Part shown: in pieces, positions 9,503 through 18,480 of the stretch
How positions within the stretch are numbered: the first letter of the stretch is position 1
How the letters are laid out: each line of letters starts with the position of its first letter
The notes under the pieces: generated by a model
Seen by the model: only the letters and a program-made list of their open reading frames with translations
Told to the model about the DNA's origin: nothing
Database searches by the model: none
From: an uncultured Caldisericota bacterium
GTDB taxonomy: Bacteria; Caldisericota; Caldisericia; Caldisericales; Caldisericaceae
NCBI GenBank assembly: GCA_913055585.1
Contig: CAJXKN010000002.1
Location: forward strand, 1 to 40,669
Length of the DNA: 40,669 nucleotides
Reading direction: 5' to 3'
Translations under genes and position numbers: made by a program

Positions 9503-10957
9503 ATGATTAGAAAAACAGTTGTTCTTATCTTGATTTTTCTATTCTTATTTTCTGGCTTTATTTCGGTAGCTTCTGCACAGAATGTAGAGGCAGAAATCAC
9601 AAAGAAATCCTTTGATGGAGAGAATTATATTATTAAAGGACATATAGCGTTGAGTGAGCTTAATCCAAAGGGACAGCTACCAGAAGCGGATGACGTCGGA
9701 ATAGCGATGGACGTAATCGAAGAAAATGGCAAATTTCCAATGTTACCTGAATCAATGTACATTAGGCAACCAGAAGGATGTGAAACTCCATACACACTAA
9801 ACGGGAAGTGCCTTACAAATGAGGAATACTATGGGAAGAACTGTAAAACGATTTCTTTATGGAGCTGGTCCGTAAGACGGAATGCATGGGAAGCGGGTGC
9901 AGGGACCGGTCCGAATGGAGGATTTAGCTATGATGCAAGTAAAGTAAAGAGCCAATATGATGCCGATTTTGAAATAAAGATTCCAAAAGAATATGCAGAT
10001 AAAACGGTAAGGATTCGTGTAGATTTGACTCATAGTTGGGGAGGGCCTTTTGCTAGTTGGCCTGCATTTTCCTTTCATCATAAAATTCTTTACAGCGGAA
10101 CGTTGAAGGATATTGTATCCACTGGACCCAAGGAAAGTCCGACAGAAGTAATGAAGAAGATTCAGAATATAGTTATAAATACAATAAAAGAGCTAAAAAA
10201 TAGAAAGAATGCTAAGGATAAAGAAAAAGAAGATAAAGGTATGCACATCTTTCCTGAGAGCAAAACAAAGCAAATCGATGAAAAAGCTAAAGAGCAAAAG
10301 GAAAAGAACGAGGAGAAAATTAAAAAAATCGCAGAAAAGAAAAAGTTGGAAGTTATAAAGATAAAAAAGATTGATGGTACAGAAAAAATTAAAATTAAGG
10401 TAGATCAAAAGCCCGGTGTTTGGGACAAAATAAAATATTACGGTTCAAAATTTACAGGGAAAGTAGCAAGCAAAATACCCGGGGTAAAGTATGTAAGTAA
10501 CAAAGTTGAGGATTTGACTACACAAGTATCTGGCCTCGACCCTGGCAAAAAGACGCAACTTGCGTTAGGTGTAGACCCTCTTGCAGCAAGTCTTTACAAC
10601 AAATTTAATCGATATGAAGATGCAGAGAAGAAATACTCTACAATAAAAACTGTAATAACTCATACTTTGGCTAAACCGTTTTCTTATGTTCTTGATAAAT
10701 TAGGATGCTCAGTAAAACAGAGAACGGCATCTGCATATGAAGCAGAATATAAAGCTGTTTTGAAACGTGTAAAAGATGAAAACGGCCAAATTGATGTAGT
10801 TCGAAGGGATATTAAAGATGATGGCGTAATTATACATAAATGGATATTTAATCCATCTACTACTGCGTCAAATGGAAGCAAGGGCAGTTTCAAGCTCCCA
10901 GAGAAACGATTTGATTACTATATTGAGTTAGCAAAGAAAAGAGGTGAATTGCCATGA
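9503..10957 (+). CDS. Secreted protein of unknown function with Lys/Glu-rich central region
   Basis: Signal peptide MIRKTVVLILIFLFLFSGFISVASAQ; SD AAGGAGG; charged coiled-coil-like segment (about 210-305 aa); no family recognised. Confidence 0.8.
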   Translation: MIRKTVVLILIFLFLFSGFISVASAQNVEAEITKKSFDGENYIIKGHIALSELNPKGQLPEADDVGIAMDVIEENGKFPMLPESMYIRQPEGCETPYTLNGKCLTNEEYYGKNCKTISLWSWSVRRNAWEAGAGTGPNGGFSYDASKVKSQYDADFEIKIPKEYADKTVRIRVDLTHSWGGPFASWPAFSFHHKILYSGTLKDIVSTGPKESPTEVMKKIQNIVINTIKELKNRKNAKDKEKEDKGMHIFPESKTKQIDEKAKEQKEKNEEKIKKIAEKKKLEVIKIKKIDGTEKIKIKVDQKPGVWDKIKYYGSKFTGKVASKIPGVKYVSNKVEDLTTQVSGLDPGKKTQLALGVDPLAASLYNKFNRYEDAEKKYSTIKTVITHTLAKPFSYVLDKLGCSVKQRTASAYEAEYKAVLKRVKDENGQIDVVRRDIKDDGVIIHKWIFNPSTTASNGSKGSFKLPEKRFDYYIELAKKRGELP

Positions 10958-12501
10958 TGAAGAAACTACTTGTAATGATTCTTATACTGGTTTTGCCTAT
11001 TTTATTTATCTCATCCGTTTATGCAGATGCAGAGACAGATATATTTAACGAATTGAAATCTATGGGTTTTAACAATGCTTATGTAGCAATTGAGGATGAC
11101 TCGCTTCTTATGCGTTTTGAAACACCTGCTATTTCTGCAAACTTTTCTGATATTTTGCTTACAATTGCAATAAAAGGATATGAAAAATATCCTGCTGCAA
11201 AAACAGTTGTTGTTGAATCATACATAAACGATTCCCCTGCTGCTGGGGTAATAGCGCGAGGTGAGGACATTGCACAGTGGAAGAAAGGTGCACTTTCAGA
11301 TAACGACCTTTATGACCGTGCTGATTTTATTGATTTAAGGAGCGAAGAACAGGAGATAAGGGACGATTTGTCCGGGTTTAATGCGCTTGCAGACGAAGTT
11401 GCTATAGGGAAAAATACTGTAAACATAACAATGAACTATTTTGGGGAAGAGAAAGACTTTTTAAATGACTTTGCTGCAATGGCATTTACTGTGGTACAAG
11501 ATGTGCCTTATGCAGATACAATTACATTTACCTATCTTCCCCAAGAGGGAGATAAATATCTTGTTATGAGAACAAATGCAAATGATATTTTGTCTTTATA
11601 TGATGGAAGTTTGCCACAGGACGATTTTCTGAACAAATTGTATACAAAAGAAACAACGAAAATTCCAGGTTCTGTTTCTGGCACAAGCATTATTACTAAT
11701 TTCTTTAAAAAGATATTTGGAGGCATAAATACACAGAGTGGAAAATTTGGTAAAAATTTTATTTCTAATCCACTTATGAATCTTTTGGCTTCTGTCATCC
11801 TCTTTCTCTTTTCTATCGTCTTCTTTTTTATGGGCCGTTCCAGGAGAAAAAGAATTGCAGGTATTGTAAAAACAAGAAAAATATCACTTTCCCATTTCCC
11901 TAATAGAGAAAAGGTATATGGAAAGCTTGTTGGTATCATTGATACAATTCAGCCTTTGCAAGCCCCATTCTCTAAAAAGAATGTTGTAATGTACAACGCA
12001 CAATTACAAGAACTTCGTACAGTAGCGGATGACGAAGATAGAGGCTCAAAAGAGTGGACTAATATATGGAGAGATAAAAAAGAAATTGATTTCTTTGTAA
12101 AAGACCTAAATGGTGATAACAGTATCTTAATCAAAAAAGATGGCAAAAAGCCAAAGATAGACTTGCCTTATACTTTTAAAAGAGAGATAAGAAATAAACA
12201 AGACCCAATTGTTCAGCCATTCGTTGGAAAAGGGATCTTTAGCTGGGGAAGGAAACGGTTTAGAGCAGTTGAGAAAGCACTTGAGAAAGGAAGGAAAGTA
12301 TTTTTCATTGGTGGCATTAAGCATACTGAAAGTGGCTTCGAATTTATTGAAAGACCTCATTATCTTAATATGATAAGCGTGCATAGCGAAAAAAGACTTA
12401 CTTCTCATTATAGGAAGCTCTCTATAGTTTTTACATTTTTTGCCATTATTTTTATACTAGTTTCTATATATCTTATATTGCGTTACTTTGGAATGATTTA
12501 A
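10954..12501 (+). CDS. Membrane protein: secreted N-terminal domain, TM, cytoplasmic GIDE/BAM-like module, C-terminal TM
   Basis: Signal peptide, TM near NPLMNLLASVILFLFSIVFFFMG, then YGKLVGIIDTIQPLQAPFSKKNVVMYNAQLQE...W.NIWRDKKEIDFFVKD...GRKVFFIGGIKH..., C-terminal TM; layout resembles the GIDE (PF12483) domain of MUL1. ATGA coupling with upstream gene. Confidence 0.65.
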   Translation: MMKKLLVMILILVLPILFISSVYADAETDIFNELKSMGFNNAYVAIEDDSLLMRFETPAISANFSDILLTIAIKGYEKYPAAKTVVVESYINDSPAAGVIARGEDIAQWKKGALSDNDLYDRADFIDLRSEEQEIRDDLSGFNALADEVAIGKNTVNITMNYFGEEKDFLNDFAAMAFTVVQDVPYADTITFTYLPQEGDKYLVMRTNANDILSLYDGSLPQDDFLNKLYTKETTKIPGSVSGTSIITNFFKKIFGGINTQSGKFGKNFISNPLMNLLASVILFLFSIVFFFMGRSRRKRIAGIVKTRKISLSHFPNREKVYGKLVGIIDTIQPLQAPFSKKNVVMYNAQLQELRTVADDEDRGSKEWTNIWRDKKEIDFFVKDLNGDNSILIKKDGKKPKIDLPYTFKREIRNKQDPIVQPFVGKGIFSWGRKRFRAVEKALEKGRKVFFIGGIKHTESGFEFIERPHYLNMISVHSEKRLTSHYRKLSIVFTFFAIIFILVSIYLILRYFGMI

Positions 12502-12559
12502 TTAAGAATGAATAAGTGCCGAATTGTATGAGATTTTTGTAAATTTCTGTGCTAGCCTT

Positions 12560-12842
12560 ATAATTGGGTGACTTCTCAAAGTTATGAAATACATTTGAAA
12601 TGAGGGAGTCACCCTTGGGCTATTATAAAAAGAAGGCCATAAACAAATGGTAAAGTAGAAAGATTATATAAAGCTGTTGGAGAGGATTTATACAATAGAA
12701 ACTTCTACCTCACCTTAGAGGATATAGGCAATGATTTAAAAAAGTATTTTGAATACTATAATAAGATTAGGTTACATAGCGTTTAACTCCTTATGAAAAG
12801 TTAAAAGAACTGCAAGAGGGAGAGGATTTCAAAAGAGTTTAA
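12560..12842 (+). pseudogene. Second IS relic: candidate left-end sequence plus transposase C-terminus
   Basis: TNGKVERLYKAVGEDLYNRNFYLTLEDIGNDLKKYFEYYNKIRLHS then frameshift to LTPYEKLKELQEGEDFKRV*; AATTGGGTGACT near 12563 resembles the reverse complement of the right-end AGTTACCCAACT. Confidence 0.75.
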
Positions 12843-12862
12843 AGTTTATAATGTGCACCCTC

Positions 12863-12890
12863 TTGACAAGATTTTTAATTTTGTTAAACT
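12863..12890 (+). promoter_or_regulatory. Sigma70-like promoter at right end of second IS relic
   Basis: TTGACA - 16 nt - TAAACT. Confidence 0.6.
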
Positions 12891-12909
12891 TACGTATAAC
12901 ATATAGTTT

Positions 12910-12929
12910 TGTAGTTACCCAACTGGGGA
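12910..12929 (+). repeat. Conserved 20-bp block, copy 2
   Basis: TGTAGTTACCCAACTGGGGA. Confidence 0.7.
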
Positions 12930-12965
12930 GGGTGCTATACAAACACATTATACAAGGAGGTATAT

Positions 12966-13691
12966 ATGAAGAAACAACCACCAGAAAAGGTGTCGCAGAA
13001 TGAAGTTGTATTTAAAGTTGAAGAGTTAGAACCATTGTTGAGTCCGCCACCAATGAGTCTAAAGCCATGGACTCCGATGTACATTGAGCTGAGAGGCGGT
13101 AAAAAAATGGTAATCAGACAGATGAAGAAAGAAGAAGCTCCTGCTCTTCTCCCTTTCATTAAAAAATTTATGGATGTGGATCATGATTTTTACGACATTG
13201 TGGGAGCAAGAGTCTATGCCGAGATTTTAGGTTGGTATAGAAATAGACTAAAAGATCCTTATCTGCTCGTTGGTGTAATCGATGGTGAGCTTGCAGCACT
13301 GGGCAATGGAAGACTTATGAATGAAGATGTTAATATTAGTCTTCATACAATGGCTTTTAAGAGAGGTTTAAGAGCAGGTGCTGCTATGTACTATGCAAAA
13401 TGTTATTACACCTTTGAGATCCTCGGACAGAAGGAATTTTGGGCAACTTACGAGAGTTACAATGGATTTAAGAGATGGGGCATTGGTATGGCACAACCTT
13501 CTTATCCTTGGCCAGAACATCAGCATGAATTGGGTGGTGCAAAGATATTTTATGTAACAAAGGAATATTGGAATGCATCAATAAAGAAATACCTTGAGGA
13601 TTATCTTGGTACAACACTTAAATCTCCGGTGCCAGAAGATCTCCTGAAATCAAGTGAACATTTTACTATTCCCTCTGAAGCAAACGTGTAA
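12966..13691 (+). CDS. GNAT-like acetyltransferase-fold protein
   Basis: MVIRQMKKEEAPALLPFIKKFM...DPYLLVGVIDGELAALGNGRL; SD AAGGAGG. Fold call is tentative. Confidence 0.6.
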   Translation: MKKQPPEKVSQNEVVFKVEELEPLLSPPPMSLKPWTPMYIELRGGKKMVIRQMKKEEAPALLPFIKKFMDVDHDFYDIVGARVYAEILGWYRNRLKDPYLLVGVIDGELAALGNGRLMNEDVNISLHTMAFKRGLRAGAAMYYAKCYYTFEILGQKEFWATYESYNGFKRWGIGMAQPSYPWPEHQHELGGAKIFYVTKEYWNASIKKYLEDYLGTTLKSPVPEDLLKSSEHFTIPSEANV

Positions 13692-13755
13692 ATAAATATT
13701 CCAGGTCCCAGGAATTAGTTTTCCTGGGACTGTTTTATTTGAAAGGAGAAAAAGG

Positions 13756-14604
13756 TTGACAGTAGCAGCAGAGCTGCAAATTATTTCAGTTGGAAACAGT
13801 GTACCTGTTAAGGACACATGGTTTACTATTCATTCTGCATTTCAACATGCAGTAAACCTTTTATGCCCTGAAGGTATTGTTTCACTTGTATCTAAAGAAA
13901 TTGGGGGCGGACCTAACAATATTGTACTGAGTGGGGTCGATTTTTTACAGTTGAAAAGTGCGAAGATAGAGCAGGGTAACCTGATTTTGGATGGTGCAAA
14001 AGCTCCTTTATCTGAAGCCAAATTATACAATTCTACTCTTCATCTTAACGATATAAGCAAAACAGATTTTCTTTCAGGCTTACAGATATTTGAAAGAATT
14101 TTGATTAGAGATGCGCATCCGTTAAGCAGTGCTTTTCTATTGGATAGGAAAAGAGAAAAGCACTTTATTATGCCGTTTGAAAAAAATTTAAGGGATAGAT
14201 TAAAAAGTGGAGTAGATAAAATGCTGGATGGTGAGCTTTCTGCAATAAAGGAAATCAGAGGATTAGGTTTTGGATTTACCCCTCAAGGTGATGATATTAT
14301 CAATGGGATGCTTTCTGCTTTATATGTGTATCAACTTCTTACAGGTCGCTCAACTACTGAAAGAAGAGAAAAAATATACAGTCTTGCAAAAGGGAAAAAT
14401 ATTATTACTAACACATTTTTGTATTTTGCATCAAAAGGGAAGTTTTTTGAAAGATTTAAACTCCTCATTTATTCATTATTTAAGGATGAAAATTCAATTA
14501 TTTCTGCTACAAGACGATTACTTGCCATTGGAGCAACGTCTGGTGCAGATATAGGAACAGGTTTCATTTTAACAAGTAAAAAATATTTAGGACTGGAGGA
14601 ATAA
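13756..14604 (+). CDS. allH: DUF2877 / AllH-like protein (putative oxamate carbamoyltransferase subunit)
   Basis: GLGFGFTPQGDDIINGMLSAL, adjacency to FdrA and DUF1116; TTG start after AAAGGAG. Confidence 0.72.
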   Translation: MTVAAELQIISVGNSVPVKDTWFTIHSAFQHAVNLLCPEGIVSLVSKEIGGGPNNIVLSGVDFLQLKSAKIEQGNLILDGAKAPLSEAKLYNSTLHLNDISKTDFLSGLQIFERILIRDAHPLSSAFLLDRKREKHFIMPFEKNLRDRLKSGVDKMLDGELSAIKEIRGLGFGFTPQGDDIINGMLSALYVYQLLTGRSTTERREKIYSLAKGKNIITNTFLYFASKGKFFERFKLLIYSLFKDENSIISATRRLLAIGATSGADIGTGFILTSKKYLGLEE

Positions 14605-16182
14605 ATGGTAATAAAAGGAATTATTAAAAAAGGCGAGTATTATGACTCTGTTACATTAATGCTCGTTGCAAGAGACGTGACAAAGCTCGAAGGCGTTGAG
14701 GATGCAGCAGTTGTTATGGGCACAGAACAGAATAAATCAATTTTGGAAACTTCAGGCATTCTTCTTGATATGTTTAAAGATGCAAAGGATTCCGATTTAC
14801 TTATCGCTGTAAAGGCAAAAGATGAATCAACGGCTAATCAAGCTATACAAAAAGTGGATGAACTTCTTAAGGCAAAACGTTCTAAATCGCAGGAAGCTGG
14901 GGAATATATGCCAAAAAGCCTTGAGGGTGCGTTGGATTTTATGCCTGATGCAAATATGGTCATTATATCAGTTGCAGGAAAGTATGCAGGTGACGAAGCA
15001 ATGAAAGCTCTTGAAAAAGGTCTTCATGTAATGCTCTTTTCTGATAATGTACCAATTGAAAAAGAGATAGAATTAAAGAAATATGGCAGAGACCAGGGAC
15101 TTTTAGTAATGGGGCCTGATTGTGGCACTGCTATTATAAACGGGGTACCACTCTGTTTTGCGAATGTTGTTAATAGGGGAGATATTGGAATTGTTGCTGC
15201 CTCGGGTACTGGACTTCAGGAAGTAAGTTCAGTTATTACAAATGAAGGAAGTGGTATATCTCAGGCTATTGGGACAGGTGGAAGAGATGTAAAGAAAGAT
15301 GTAGGTGGAATTATGTTTATGGAAGGGATTAAGGCGCTGGAAGAAGACCCTGAAACAAAATACATAGTACTTGTTTCTAAGCCACCCCATCCTGAAGTGT
15401 TGAAAAAAGTGGCAAATCTTATCAAATCAGAAATTAAAAAACCTGTTGTTGGAATTTTCCTTGGGGGGGACCCAAAAGTTGTGGAAGGAGCAGGTGCAAT
15501 ACCTTCGAATACGCTTGAGGAAGCAGGTTTAATAGCCGCATCTCTTTCCAAGGGAAAATCTATGGATGAATTTAAAAAGTTGTTGGAGGATAGAGAAAAA
15601 GAAATCCTGCAAATTGCAGAGAAAGAATCGAAAAATAAAACAGCAACACAAAAATATGTAAGAGGACTTTATACGGGAGGAACTCTCTGTGACGAAGCAA
15701 TGCTTATTTCTCGTACAATAATAGGCGAGGTCTATGGCAATGCGCCGATAAATCCTGATTTTAAACTTGAAAATTCCTGGATAAGTAAAGAAAATTCATT
15801 TGTAGATTTAGGAGAAGATGAATTTACAGTTGGTAGGCCTCATCCTATGATTGATTTTACCCTGCGTAATAAAAAGATTCTTGACGAAGTAAAAGATCCT
15901 GAAGTTGCGGTGATACTTCTGGATGTTGTACTGGGATATGGTTCAAATATGCAACCGGGTGACGAACTGAGCCCTGCTATTAAACAGGCTAGGGAATTTG
16001 CTGAGAAAGAAGGTAGGAATGTTACTTTTATATGCTCAATTACAGGAACAAACAAAGATCCACAGGATAGAAAGAAAGTAAAGGAACAGCTTGAGGATGC
16101 AGGTGCAATTGTGATGCCTTCAAATGCAGCAGCAGCTAAGCTTGCATCATACATTGTGAAAAATATTGGAGGTGTAAGATGA
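14605..16182 (+). CDS. fdrA: FdrA / AllF-like acyl-CoA synthetase-fold protein
   Basis: GLLVMGPDCGTAIINGVPLCFANVVNRGDIGIVAASGTGLQEVS...ISQAIGTGGRD. Confidence 0.88.
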   Translation: MVIKGIIKKGEYYDSVTLMLVARDVTKLEGVEDAAVVMGTEQNKSILETSGILLDMFKDAKDSDLLIAVKAKDESTANQAIQKVDELLKAKRSKSQEAGEYMPKSLEGALDFMPDANMVIISVAGKYAGDEAMKALEKGLHVMLFSDNVPIEKEIELKKYGRDQGLLVMGPDCGTAIINGVPLCFANVVNRGDIGIVAASGTGLQEVSSVITNEGSGISQAIGTGGRDVKKDVGGIMFMEGIKALEEDPETKYIVLVSKPPHPEVLKKVANLIKSEIKKPVVGIFLGGDPKVVEGAGAIPSNTLEEAGLIAASLSKGKSMDEFKKLLEDREKEILQIAEKESKNKTATQKYVRGLYTGGTLCDEAMLISRTIIGEVYGNAPINPDFKLENSWISKENSFVDLGEDEFTVGRPHPMIDFTLRNKKILDEVKDPEVAVILLDVVLGYGSNMQPGDELSPAIKQAREFAEKEGRNVTFICSITGTNKDPQDRKKVKEQLEDAGAIVMPSNAAAAKLASYIVKNIGGVR

Positions 16183-16361
16183 GAAAAATTTCAGACCTCT
16201 TTAAAAAGGAATTAAAGGTAATAAATATTGGCCTTAGTTCATTTCGTGAGGGCCCTGAAGAAGTAGGCGTAAAAGTTGTACAGGTAGATTGGAGACCTCC
16301 TGCAGCTTCAGATGAGGAGACAATGGATGCACTTAAAAAGCTATTAGGTAGTAAAAAATAA
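16179..16361 (+). CDS. 60-aa small protein between fdrA and allG
   Basis: Start overlaps the fdrA stop (ATGA); MRKISDLFKKELKVINIGLSSFREGPEEVGVKVVQVDWRPPAASDEETMDALKKLLGSKK. Confidence 0.75.
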   Translation: MRKISDLFKKELKVINIGLSSFREGPEEVGVKVVQVDWRPPAASDEETMDALKKLLGSKK

Positions 16362-16383
16362 ATTATATAAAGGAGGTATAAGT

Positions 16384-17628
16384 ATGATAGATATTGAAAA
16401 AGCCAACAAGGAAGCGCTTAATAAGTTGTTATCTGCGCGACCAATGTTAGTAGGAATGGGAAAGGCAATTGATGTAGTGCCCGGGATGAAAGAAAATTTG
16501 ATTCTTCATGCAGGGCCACCTATTACCTGGGAGAGAATGTGTGGACCACAGAGAGGCGCCGTTATTGGTGCACTAATTTATGAGGGAAAGGCAAAGGATA
16601 GGGAAGAAGCTGAAAAGATTGCGGCATCAGGTGAGATTGAATTTTCGCCTTGCCACCATCACCAGATGGTAGGGCCAATGGCAGGAATTGTTTCTCCCTC
16701 TATGCCTGTGTACATTTTAGAGAATGAAGCATTTGGCAACAAAGCCTATGCAACAATGAATGAAGGCCTTGGAAAAGTTCTAAGAATGGGGGCATACTCC
16801 CCTGATGTTATTGAGCGATTAAAATGGATGGAAAATGTAATGTATCCTGTTATGGATAGAGCAATAAGGACACTGGGTAAGATTGATCTAAAAAATATCA
16901 TTGCCCAGGCCTTGCATATGGGTGATGAACTTCATAACAGAAATAAAGGTGCAACCTCTTTATTATTCAGGCAAATTGCTCCTGCAATGGTAAAAAGTAC
17001 GAAAGATGCCTCTCAGGTTGAGAAAGTATTAAAATTTATTGATGGGAATGATCACACATTCCTTAACCTTTCTATGCCTGCTGCAAAAGTAAGTTTGGAT
17101 CCTGCAAGAAATGTTGAAGGAAGCACAATGGTAGTTGTAATGGCAAGAAATGGAACTGATTTTGGTATTCAGGTATCTGGTTTGGGTGACCAGTGGTTTA
17201 CGGCACCTGCTCCTGTTCCACCTAATGCTTTATATTTCCCTGGTTTTACGAAGGAAGATGCTAACCCCGATATTGGTGACAGCTCAATAATGGAGACATC
17301 AGGACTTGGTGGATTTGCTATTGGTGCTGCTCCTGCAATTGTACAGTTTGTTGGAGGTACACCTCAGGATGGTTTAAACAAAACATTATCAATGTATGAG
17401 ATAACAATAGGTGAGAACAACGTATATCAGGTTCCTTACCTTAATTTCAGAGGTACTCCAACTGGTATCGATATAAGAAAAGTGGTAGAAAAGAACATCC
17501 CGCCATTTATTGATACTGGTATTGCGCATAAGGAACCAGGTATTGGTCAGGTAGGTGCAGGACTTGTTGATGCACCAATGGAAGTATTTAAGAAGGCTGT
17601 AGTTGCCTTTGCAAAAAAATATTCATAA
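16384..17628 (+). CDS. allG: DUF1116 protein (YlbE/AllG-like)
   Basis: ILHAGPPITWERMCGPQRGAVIGALIYEG, FSPCHHHQMVGPMAGI; SD AAGGAGG. Confidence 0.85.
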   Translation: MIDIEKANKEALNKLLSARPMLVGMGKAIDVVPGMKENLILHAGPPITWERMCGPQRGAVIGALIYEGKAKDREEAEKIAASGEIEFSPCHHHQMVGPMAGIVSPSMPVYILENEAFGNKAYATMNEGLGKVLRMGAYSPDVIERLKWMENVMYPVMDRAIRTLGKIDLKNIIAQALHMGDELHNRNKGATSLLFRQIAPAMVKSTKDASQVEKVLKFIDGNDHTFLNLSMPAAKVSLDPARNVEGSTMVVVMARNGTDFGIQVSGLGDQWFTAPAPVPPNALYFPGFTKEDANPDIGDSSIMETSGLGGFAIGAAPAIVQFVGGTPQDGLNKTLSMYEITIGENNVYQVPYLNFRGTPTGIDIRKVVEKNIPPFIDTGIAHKEPGIGQVGAGLVDAPMEVFKKAVVAFAKKYS

Positions 17629-17642
17629 AGGAGGATTTTATT

Positions 17643-18467
17643 ATGACAAATGAGGAATTCATTAAACTTTTAACTGAATCAAAAATGTACGATTTAACTC
17701 AACCCCTTAGTATTCATACACCACCATGGCCAAGTTATATGCCTCTTGGAATTCAGTATTTTAAAAGAATTGCTGGTGCACATATGGGGCAGGGTGCAAA
17801 TGGACAGATTATTACATCAAGTAACCATGTAGGGACGCATATGGATGGTGAAATCCATTTCTTTAGTTCGGGTAGACCAATTGGTAAAGTTCCTCTTAAC
17901 GAATGGGTAGGTCCGGGTGTTGTAGTGGATATCTCGGACGAGGTTGAAGATTATAGTCTTTATACGCCTGAAATGCTGATGAAAAAAGCTGACATTAGAA
18001 AAGGTGATATCCTTATTATTAATACTGGATATCATAGGTATGCATGGGACCAGCCAGAATCTGATGAATTGCGTTATATGGTAAAACATCCAGGACCAAG
18101 TCCGGAATTTGCCGATTGGGCACTGGATATGAAACTTAAGTGGATTGGTGTTGATTGCGGTAGTGCAGATCATCCTATGAATACGATTTTGAGAGATTGG
18201 CATCCTGGATTATTCAAGGAAGCAAATAAGAAACTGAAAGAAAAATATGGTAAAGATTGGGACGAGATGTTCCCCAAGGAAAAATTCTATCAGATTATGC
18301 ACTTAAAACTCTTCCCAAAGGGACTTGTCCATGCAGAGAATATTGGTGGAGATATTGACAAATTAAACAATAAGAGGGCCTATATTGGTGCATTTGTTGT
18401 TAAAGGAATAGAAATGTCATCTGCCTGGTGTAGAGTTGTAGCCTGGGAATCACCTGAGGGAAAATAG
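17643..18467 (+). CDS. Cyclase family (kynurenine formamidase-like) metal hydrolase
   Basis: SNHVGTHMDGEIHFF (HxGTHxD..xHF motif). Confidence 0.85.
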   Translation: MTNEEFIKLLTESKMYDLTQPLSIHTPPWPSYMPLGIQYFKRIAGAHMGQGANGQIITSSNHVGTHMDGEIHFFSSGRPIGKVPLNEWVGPGVVVDISDEVEDYSLYTPEMLMKKADIRKGDILIINTGYHRYAWDQPESDELRYMVKHPGPSPEFADWALDMKLKWIGVDCGSADHPMNTILRDWHPGLFKEANKKLKEKYGKDWDEMFPKEKFYQIMHLKLFPKGLVHAENIGGDIDKLNNKRAYIGAFVVKGIEMSSAWCRVVAWESPEGK

Positions 18468-18480
18468 CAGGAGATGCTGT

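Noticed and set aside
11532-11939. 135-aa minus-strand ORF
   Set aside because: Fully antisense to the GIDE-like gene; no SD and no recognisable domain.
9503-12501. Calling the islet an antiphage or toxin system
   Set aside because: No nuclease, NTPase, toxin or immunity motif was visible; only a tentative GIDE-like resemblance, so function is left open.
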